From: a virus
Reading direction: 5' to 3' (one strand)
Virus record (IMG/VR): IMGVR_UViG_3300042516_000920
Coordinates: 1-20,064 of that record
DNA length: 20,064 bases
How positions within the stretch are numbered: the stretch's first letter is position 1; each line of letters begins with the position of its first letter. Made by a program: the position numbers and the translations under genes. The notes under the pieces are model-generated. The model did no database searches. It was not told the origin of the DNA and saw only the letters and a program-made list of their open reading frames with translations. This document shows positions 14,587-20,064 of the stretch, piece after piece.

Positions 14587-15850
14587 CTCGTTCCAGAATA
14601 GTAAAACCATTGTTGTTCGTTTTGTGTGTCTTAAATTTCCAGTGTGGATTTTGTATCATAAACTCAATGATTGCTGTCATGAGTCCTTTTCTGTCATTGC
14701 CAACTTCACCCGTTAATCCAAATGTGTATGTATCATGGAAAGCTAGATATTTCTTGGCTTTGTTGCCATGTAATTTTAACTCTTTTGATAGTTGACTGTA
14801 AGTATGTAGTGTGTCAATAAACAGTAAGTCTGTTTCAGCAATCTCAATATTCAGTACATCTGCTTTTATATATTGGGCATTTTTGCCTTCCATTCTAGCC
14901 ATTTCAAATAATGTAGCAACTTCTTTGTCTAAGGAGATATCATAAGAAATTAGTTTGGTGTTGGTGTTCAGAAATGCCCGTGTGCTTACGCCAGTTCTAA
15001 CACCCATTTCCACTACAGTTTCACATTGTTGGGCTAACTCATATAGCAGATGGACGTTCTCGTTGATATCGCTAAGTGTTTTTGTTGCTCGTTCATATTC
15101 TAATTGAAATGTGTTCTTCACAGCTTGTTCTTTACTAATCATCTGGTATGGTATATCCCAATTCTTTCCATCTTCAAAGTGACCAAAGCTAATGAAGTTC
15201 TTTGAATCTAATTGAATTCGTTTAGATATCTCACTATTTGGATCATTAAAGTGCTTCAATGTTTCTGATATTTTGCCTTTGATTTTGTTTGAATTTATAG
15301 CATACACATTCTTAGCTCGTTGTGCAAGATAGTCATCGCCATACCAAACCTGATACAAACTAGGAATCTTGTTATATGATGCTCTTGTCATAAACATACA
15401 GATACCAAATGCCCATGCTTGACCACCAATTGGTTTTGTTTTGTTGTAGTTGAGATTAACAATTTCCTCTTTGGTATTGATGTGATCGTCTATCTTATAG
15501 TTATTCTGATATCCTCGGAGATTGACCCCTATCAAATCACCATGTTTCAAATCAAAGTTGAAAACCATATCAAAAACATCATGTGACACTTTGATATCAT
15601 CGTTGATGATTGCAATGATATCTGATGTTGTGCGTTTGTGACCTTCGTTCCATGCAGGATTTACATAGATGTTTCTACCGTAACTAATCAACTCAACCTT
15701 GTTGTGTCTCAATATAGTTGCGTTAGGTCTTTTGCTCTTGTTGTTATCAACAATGATAACCTTTTTGACATTTGGATGTGAAACATAAGATTCAATACAT
15801 GATTCTATACCCTGTGCCATCCACATTGTGGGAATAATGATATCAATCAT
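14582..15850 (-). CDS. GT2 glycosyltransferase fused to a SAM-dependent methyltransferase
   Basis: A 422-aa fusion. Residues 1 to ~215 form a GT-A glycosyltransferase of family-2 type: MIDIIIPTMW start, KVIIVDNN, the metal-binding acidic motif INDD (82-85), and VWYGDDYLAQRA (168-179) in the position of the catalytic acid. Residues ~265-422 look like a class I methyltransferase: SAM motif I VVEMGVRTGVSTRAFL (279-294), then YD at 303-304, DLLFIDTLHTY (341-351), and AFHDTYTFG (370-378). A sugar could be transferred and then O-methylated by the same chain. The methyltransferase half resembles a group common in phages near surface-glycan genes. The start overlaps the upstream gene as ATGA. Substrates are unknown. 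The fold calls rest on motifs and I regard them as good. Confidence 0.82.
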   Translation of the reverse strand: MIDIIIPTMWMAQGIESCIESYVSHPNVKKVIIVDNNKSKRPNATILRHNKVELISYGRNIYVNPAWNEGHKRTTSDIIAIINDDIKVSHDVFDMVFNFDLKHGDLIGVNLRGYQNNYKIDDHINTKEEIVNLNYNKTKPIGGQAWAFGICMFMTRASYNKIPSLYQVWYGDDYLAQRAKNVYAINSNKIKGKISETLKHFNDPNSEISKRIQLDSKNFISFGHFEDGKNWDIPYQMISKEQAVKNTFQLEYERATKTLSDINENVHLLYELAQQCETVVEMGVRTGVSTRAFLNTNTKLISYDISLDKEVATLFEMARMEGKNAQYIKADVLNIEIAETDLLFIDTLHTYSQLSKELKLHGNKAKKYLAFHDTYTFGLTGEVGNDRKGLMTAIIEFMIQNPHWKFKTHKTNNNGFTILERV

Positions 15851-16491
15851 AATTTATTGGCTTGCTTGAAATCACCTTTGTACATCTTGTTTCCAATGTG
15901 GGAAACTGTATGGTGTGGATTGCACCAGATTGTATAACCTAGTTCGGTAATCTTGTTGGACAAAGTGATATCTTCACCAACAAAGTCACCATTTTCGTAG
16001 GTGTATTCACAGATGTTTTTCAGCTTCTTATTTCTGAATACCAACTCAGTGTTTGAATCCCATAGGTCAACAATTACTTTGCGAGATAGCTTTAGAAATC
16101 CTGTGCCACTCTTTTGCACATTAATATAACCATCAGTTTCGTCAGTGACTGAATTCTTTGGAATCCATATGTTGAATGATATATTTTTATCACCTTTGTT
16201 AACCACAGGAATAGTGATCACATCTTTTTCTGATTGAATTATATCTATCAGTGCCTGAGCATCCCAATATTCATCATCGTCAATGAATACCATAATTTCA
16301 TAATCTTCTAGATAAGCAAGCGCAAAAAGCTCATTCCGAGCCATGGGCAGGATACTTTCATTCGCAAGGAACACACACTTAATATCAATGTTATTCTTGA
16401 TACCTAGTTTAGTGGATTCACACAGACTATGTACAAAATATGCATCAACCTTCTGGTCAAGGCATGGGGTAGCAATCAAAACTTTTTTCAT
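15847..16491 (-). CDS. GT-A fold glycosyltransferase
   Basis: A 214-aa protein starting MKKVLIATPCLDQKVDAYFV. The sequence around residues 67-74 (MVFIDDDE) is the nucleotide-sugar and metal site of GT-A enzymes. FVGEDITLSNKITELGYTIW and the C-terminal TVSHIG supply the probable catalytic acid and a metal-binding His. I choose the ATG at 16491, which begins the core strand and has a GAG ribosome site. An earlier TTG at 16539 would add 16 hydrophobic residues and run through a terminator hairpin. Its stop overlaps the start of the GT2-methyltransferase gene by four bases, so they are co-translated. Small GT-A proteins like this occur in large DNA phages; donor and acceptor are unknown. No clear promoter is seen in the short gap upstream. 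Confidence 0.78.
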   Translation of the reverse strand: MKKVLIATPCLDQKVDAYFVHSLCESTKLGIKNNIDIKCVFLANESILPMARNELFALAYLEDYEIMVFIDDDEYWDAQALIDIIQSEKDVITIPVVNKGDKNISFNIWIPKNSVTDETDGYINVQKSGTGFLKLSRKVIVDLWDSNTELVFRNKKLKNICEYTYENGDFVGEDITLSNKITELGYTIWCNPHHTVSHIGNKMYKGDFKQANKL

Positions 16492-16498
16492 AAAAAAC

Positions 16499-16536
16499 TC
16501 AAAATAAGTGAACAGACATAGTATATATGCCTGTTC
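16499..16536 (-). terminator. probable Rho-independent terminator after the fibre gene
   Basis: On the minus strand an 11-bp stem (16536-16526 with 16520-16510; one G-T pair) has a 5-base loop and is followed by the T-rich ACTTATTTTGA. It lies 14 bases after the fibre stop. The T-run is not immediate, so the call is moderate. Confidence 0.62.
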
Positions 16537-16550
16537 CAATCACCTGAAAA

Positions 16551-19500
16551 TTATTTTGCTTCCAGTGATGATAATCTAGCCTTCAACTCATCAACTTCCC
16601 TTGATAGTTCGTTCACAGCATTGACTAAAATTGGTATTAAGTGATCCGTTGTTAGTTGTAGCTTTTCAGAATCATCAACAGATACTACAACAGGATGATC
16701 TCCTTCAGCTTCAAGGAAGTTCTGAGCAGTGAAACCATACCTGCGTTTACCCTCTATGTCAGTGATGCAACCAGTTTCTCTATCTTTGAATGCAAATTCA
16801 ACAGGTTCAATGTTCTGCAAGAATCCGCGACCATGCGGCACACTACCAAAGATAAACTTATCACGACAATCAGAAACCGTAGTCCAACCAATCTGAATCT
16901 GGGCACATGTGTGAGTTGCATTACCCATAACAATGCGGTTAGATTCTGTTGTAAGATTTACCAAACCACCCGGAGTAAACCCGGTGGTACCAGCTCTAAT
17001 ACCAAACAATAAGTTGTTGCAACCTGTTGTGACTGCTACGCCGGTGCCGAAGCCTAAGAATAAGTTATTACATCCAAATGTGTTGTTGAAACCAGCATAT
17101 GATCCAATGAATATGTTGCAGTTACCTGTTGTGTTTTTCTGACCTGTGCAATTACCGGAAAAGAAATTATTATTACCGAATGTGTTATAACGACCGGCTT
17201 GGTTGCCGATAAAGTTGTTGTGGTTGCCTGTGGTGTTAAAGCGACCAGCATAAAAACCGAAGAAGTTGTTGTAACTACCTGTTGTGTTGGGACGACCCGC
17301 CTGATTACCCATAAAGGTGTTATGATTGCCTGTTGTATTGCTGCGCCCAGCATAAAAACCAAAAAAGTTGTTACTGCTGCCTGTTGTAGTGTAACGACCA
17401 GCATCTCGTCCAAAAAAGTTGTTGTGACATGCGGTTGAGTTAGTACATCCAGTATATAACCCAACAAAGAAGTTATGACAGCCAAATGTGTTGAGGCGCC
17501 CAGAGGATTGACCGATAAATGTGTTGTAACAACCTGTTGTGTTGAAGCATCCAGCTCGTAGGCCAATAAAGGTGTTGCTGCATCCAAATGTGTTGCAACT
17601 ACCAGCATTGCAACCAATAAATGTATTGAAGCCGCCGGTTGTGTTTGAGCGACCAGCATAAGCACCAAAGAAGTTGTTATTGCAGCCTGTTGTATTGTAA
17701 CGACCAGCATCTCGTCCAAAAATGTTGTTGTTGCACCCGGTTGTGGTATTAAAACCAGCACTTCGGCCAATGAATGTATTGAAGCAACTGGTTGTGTTAC
17801 AATACCCGGCACAACGACCAGCAAAGAAGTTGTCACAACCGAATGTGTTACGCTGCCCAGCATTAAACCCAATAAATGTGTTGAAGCTACCTGTTGTGTT
17901 GTAACGACCAGCGTTAGTGCCAAAGAAGTTATTATAACAACCAAATGTGTTAAATTGGCCAGCACTAGAGCCAATGAAGTTGTTGAAACTTCCTGTGGTA
18001 TTGCAGAGACCAACAGAGGTGCCCATGAAGTTGTTACTGTTACCCTCCGTGTTCTTGCGACCAGCGCCATTACCAAAGAAGTTGTTGGCGCTGCCAGTTG
18101 TGTTGCAGCATCCAGCATAATAACCAAAGAAGTTGTTGCAGCTACCTGTTGTGCTGTATCGACCCGCACGAAAGCCGAAGAAATTATTATATTGACCAGT
18201 TGTGTTGCTGCACCCAGTATAATTACCAAAAAAGTTGTTGTCTCTGCCTGTTGTGTTTGAGCGACCAGTTTGATTACCAAAGAATGTGTTGTTGCTGCCA
18301 GTGGTGTTGCAGTAACCAGCACATTGACCAGCAAAGAAATTGTTGCTGCCAAATGTGTTGCAACGCCCAGCATAATAACCAATGAATGTGTTGAAGCTAC
18401 CTGTTGTGTTATTGTAACCAGCACAACGACCAGCAAAGAAGTTGTCACATCCGAATGTGTTACTGCGACCAGCATAAGAACCAATGAAGGTGTTGAAGCT
18501 ACCAGTTGTGTTATTGCGACCAGCACATGCTCCAAAGAAGTTGTTGTTACTACCAGTAGTATTAAACCTTCCGCTTGCAAAACCAAAGAAGTTGTTGCAA
18601 TTGCCTGTGGTGTTGTTTCCGCCAGCATAACTACCAATAAAATTGTTGTTGGTGCCGGTAGTGTTATATCGACCAGCACTAGATCCAACAAAGATGTTAT
18701 TACAACCTATTGTATTACAGTAGCCAGCTTGTCGACCAAAGAAGTTGTTGTTGAAGCCAGTAGTGTTTCTCCATCCGGCACATTGACCAAAGAAGTTGTT
18801 GTAGCTGCCAGTGGTGTTACAAGAACCAGCAAAGACACCAAAGAAGGTGTTGTTGGTGCCAGTGGTGTTATTTAAGCCAGCATTTGATCCAATGAATGTG
18901 TTGAAGCTGCCGGTTGTGTTACAATATCCTCCACAGTGACCAGCAAAGAAGTTATTGCATCCAAATGTGTTACTGCGCCCAGCATTTAATCCAATGAATG
19001 TGTTGAAGCTGCCAGTCGTGTTGAGGCAACCAGTATTGTAACCAGCGAAGAAGTTGTTGCAGCCTGTTGAGTTGCGTTCCCCAGCAGAGCGACCAAAGAA
19101 GTTGTTGTAATTACCTGTTGTGGTACAAAGTCCGGCAAATGCTCCAATGAAGTTGTTGGCACGACTAATGGTGCTCTGGGAGCCTGCACGGATTCCAGCA
19201 AAAAAGTTGTATTTGCCAGTCGTGTTGCATAGTCCGGCGCACCGACCAATGAATGTGTTGTAGCTGCCCGCGCCGAATGTGCCCCCCACGTTACTAAAAC
19301 CCGCACATAAGCCAATGAATGTGTTGTAGCTGCCACCGCCGTATGCGCCTCCTATGTTGTTATACCCCGCACAACGCCCAGCAAAGAAGTTGTTGCATCC
19401 AAATGTGTTACTGAAGCCAGCGCCGTTACCAATAAATGTGTTGAAGTTACCTGTCGTGTTGCAAAAGCCAGCACAACGACCAGCAAAGAAGTTGTCGCAT

Positions 19501-20064
19501 CCGAATGTGTTACTGCGCCCAGCATTTGATCCAATGAAGGTGTTGAAGCTACCTGTTGTGTTGCACAAACCAGCACAGAAACCAGCGAAGAAGTTATAGG
19601 TGCCAGTACCGCCTGTGCCACCAATGCAACTTACAATGTTTGTCGTGTTACAAACATTGAATGCACTTGGTGCGCTAAATGGTGAACCATTGATACTTAA
19701 ACCAGTAGCATCAACTTTTAATCTTTCACATGTGCCTGCGGCTAATATAACTGTATCACATAAGCCAGCAGAGCCAACTATCGAACCGATGATTAAGTTA
19801 TTAGAACCAGTTGTCACTGCACATCCTGCATTGCATCCAAAGAATGTGTTGTTGCTGCCGGTTGTGTTTAACCGACCAGCACAACGACCAGCAAAGAAGT
19901 TGTCGCCTCCAAATGTGTTGCAATAACCTGCTCTTGTTCCAATGAATGTGTTATAACTGCCTGTTGTGTTGAGTATACCAGCACATCTGCCAAAGAAGTT
20001 GTTGTAGCCACCTGTTGTGTTGTAAGCTCCGGCACATTGACCTATAAAGTTGTTGTGGTTAGCT
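16551..20064 (-). CDS. giant repeat tail-fibre-like protein with C-terminal S74 chaperone domain, 5' end outside window
   Basis: The frame is open from the window edge to the stop at 16553-16551, at least 1,170 residues. A GTG at 19817 lies inside a repeat and is not the start. Nearly the whole chain is ~20-residue repeats of the pattern NTTGSxNTFIGxxAGxx, alternating with NTFGCxNFFAGRCAGxC, which suggests a beta-solenoid as in trimeric adhesins. Cys is unusually frequent (roughly one in ten in the alternate units). The last 107 residues are an endosialidase-type S74 intramolecular chaperone: SDCRDK (16874-16857) near the self-cleavage site, RRYGFTAQNFLEA, and a terminal coiled coil VNELSREVDELKARLSSLEA. 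This domain trimerises fibres and is then cut off. A receptor-binding fibre is likely. The adjacent genes encode sugar-modifying enzymes. Confidence 0.88.
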   Translation of the reverse strand, partial: ANHNNFIGQCAGAYNTTGGYNNFFGRCAGILNTTGSYNTFIGTRAGYCNTFGGDNFFAGRCAGRLNTTGSNNTFFGCNAGCAVTTGSNNLIIGSIVGSAGLCDTVILAAGTCERLKVDATGLSINGSPFSAPSAFNVCNTTNIVSCIGGTGGTGTYNFFAGFCAGLCNTTGSFNTFIGSNAGRSNTFGCDNFFAGRCAGFCNTTGNFNTFIGNGAGFSNTFGCNNFFAGRCAGYNNIGGAYGGGSYNTFIGLCAGFSNVGGTFGAGSYNTFIGRCAGLCNTTGKYNFFAGIRAGSQSTISRANNFIGAFAGLCTTTGNYNNFFGRSAGERNSTGCNNFFAGYNTGCLNTTGSFNTFIGLNAGRSNTFGCNNFFAGHCGGYCNTTGSFNTFIGSNAGLNNTTGTNNTFFGVFAGSCNTTGSYNNFFGQCAGWRNTTGFNNNFFGRQAGYCNTIGCNNIFVGSSAGRYNTTGTNNNFIGSYAGGNNTTGNCNNFFGFASGRFNTTGSNNNFFGACAGRNNTTGSFNTFIGSYAGRSNTFGCDNFFAGRCAGYNNTTGSFNTFIGYYAGRCNTFGSNNFFAGQCAGYCNTTGSNNTFFGNQTGRSNTTGRDNNFFGNYTGCSNTTGQYNNFFGFRAGRYSTTGSCNNFFGYYAGCCNTTGSANNFFGNGAGRKNTEGNSNNFMGTSVGLCNTTGSFNNFIGSSAGQFNTFGCYNNFFGTNAGRYNTTGSFNTFIGFNAGQRNTFGCDNFFAGRCAGYCNTTSCFNTFIGRSAGFNTTTGCNNNIFGRDAGRYNTTGCNNNFFGAYAGRSNTTGGFNTFIGCNAGSCNTFGCSNTFIGLRAGCFNTTGCYNTFIGQSSGRLNTFGCHNFFVGLYTGCTNSTACHNNFFGRDAGRYTTTGSSNNFFGFYAGRSNTTGNHNTFMGNQAGRPNTTGSYNNFFGFYAGRFNTTGNHNNFIGNQAGRYNTFGNNNFFSGNCTGQKNTTGNCNIFIGSYAGFNNTFGCNNLFLGFGTGVAVTTGCNNLLFGIRAGTTGFTPGGLVNLTTESNRIVMGNATHTCAQIQIGWTTVSDCRDKFIFGSVPHGRGFLQNIEPVEFAFKDRETGCITDIEGKRRYGFTAQNFLEAEGDHPVVVSVDDSEKLQLTTDHLIPILVNAVNELSREVDELKARLSSLEAK
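16554..16874 (-). other. S74 (endosialidase-type) intramolecular chaperone domain
   Basis: This codes for the 107 C-terminal residues of the fibre, starting at the Ser of SDCRDK. The family hallmarks are the SDxRxK start, the central IEPVEFAFKD and YGFTAQ segments, and a C-terminal coiled coil. In known members this part folds the trimer and is released by self-cleavage at the Ser-Asp region. Confidence 0.85.
16985..20064 (-). repeat. array of ~60-bp coding repeats in the fibre gene
   Basis: Roughly fifty units of about 57-60 bases encode the Gly/Asn-rich solenoid repeats. Two unit types alternate to form a ~120-base super-repeat. Blocks 18421-18503 and 19471-19553 differ at only five of 83 positions. 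The array is interrupted by slightly longer units near 19260-19370. Copy number could change by recombination. Confidence 0.93.

Noticed and set aside
16492-16539. TTG at 16539 as start of the GT-A gene
   Set aside because: It would translate through the probable terminator hairpin and add a non-family N-terminus. The ATG at 16491 begins the typical first strand.
17054-18691. Long minus-strand open frame of 545 codons in another frame of the fibre gene
   Set aside because: It arises because the ~60-base repeats keep all frames free of stops. The Gly/Asn frame continues into a clear S74 domain, and this one has no start signal or recognisable domain.
17199-18875. Several plus-strand open frames opposite the fibre repeats
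   Set aside because: They are antisense images of the repeats, with Val/Thr/Cys-rich low-complexity translations and no ribosome sites.
19817-19817. GTG at 19817 as start of the fibre gene
   Set aside because: The same repeat pattern continues in frame upstream for 82 codons to the window edge, so the GTG is an internal valine.
16985-20064. Short regularly spaced repeats resembling a CRISPR array
   Set aside because: The units are contiguous and keep a reading frame across the whole region, and the intervening bases encode conserved Gly and Asn residues.
16985-20064. Variable region of a diversity-generating retroelement
   Set aside because: Variation is between tandem units in one gene. 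No reverse transcriptase or template repeat lies in this window.

Overview
The window is a stretch of a T4-like myophage (contractile-tailed, tevenvirus-type) genome. It carries, all on the minus strand, the conserved neck, packaging and tail genes in exact T4 order: gp13, gp14, gp15, gp16, gp17, gp18, gp19, gp20, a gp67-like protein, a gp68-like region. T4-type late promoter matches (NATAAATA) lie just upstream of several of these genes. The AT-rich composition and the module-extended neck proteins resemble T4-like phages of aquatic bacteria. The lipobox protein suggests a host with an outer membrane. The host itself cannot be named from this sequence.

Layout, read along the transcribed minus strand from high to low coordinates. 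(1) 20064-16551: the 3' part of a very large tail-fibre-like gene. It encodes roughly fifty 20-residue Gly/Asn/Cys-rich repeats and ends in an S74-type intramolecular chaperone domain and a short coiled coil; a probable terminator hairpin follows. (2) 16491-11446: an accessory surface-chemistry cassette. It holds a GT-A glycosyltransferase, a GT2-methyltransferase fusion, a GT9/heptosyltransferase-like protein with its own late promoter, a PAPS-type sulfotransferase, two small phage proteins (93 and 56 aa), and a P-loop APS-kinase-like domain fused to an HxGH nucleotidyltransferase. (3) 11388-10636: a repeat-containing lipoprotein with its own promoter-like site and a strong terminator. (4) 10553-5668: gp13, gp14, gp15, gp16 and gp17, translationally coupled from a perfect late promoter. 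(5) 5611-3367: sheath gp18 and tube gp19, each with a late promoter, ended by a terminator. (6) 3315-1: portal gp20, two gp67-like core proteins flanking a 234-aa conserved protein, and the start of a probable structural gene that runs off the window.

The core genes together build the neck, package DNA and form the tail and prohead. The most unusual part is the cassette between the fibre and the neck genes. A sulfotransferase and a protein resembling a PAPS-making enzyme sit in one run with three glycosyltransferases and a methyltransferase, partly behind a late promoter. My inference is a late phage programme that builds, methylates and sulfates a glycan. The target could be the virion (perhaps the adjacent fibre) or the host surface. 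The sequence does not decide which.

The coding strand is almost fully occupied; no intergenic gap reaches 300 bases. No tRNA, CRISPR array, insertion sequence or plus-strand gene is supported.
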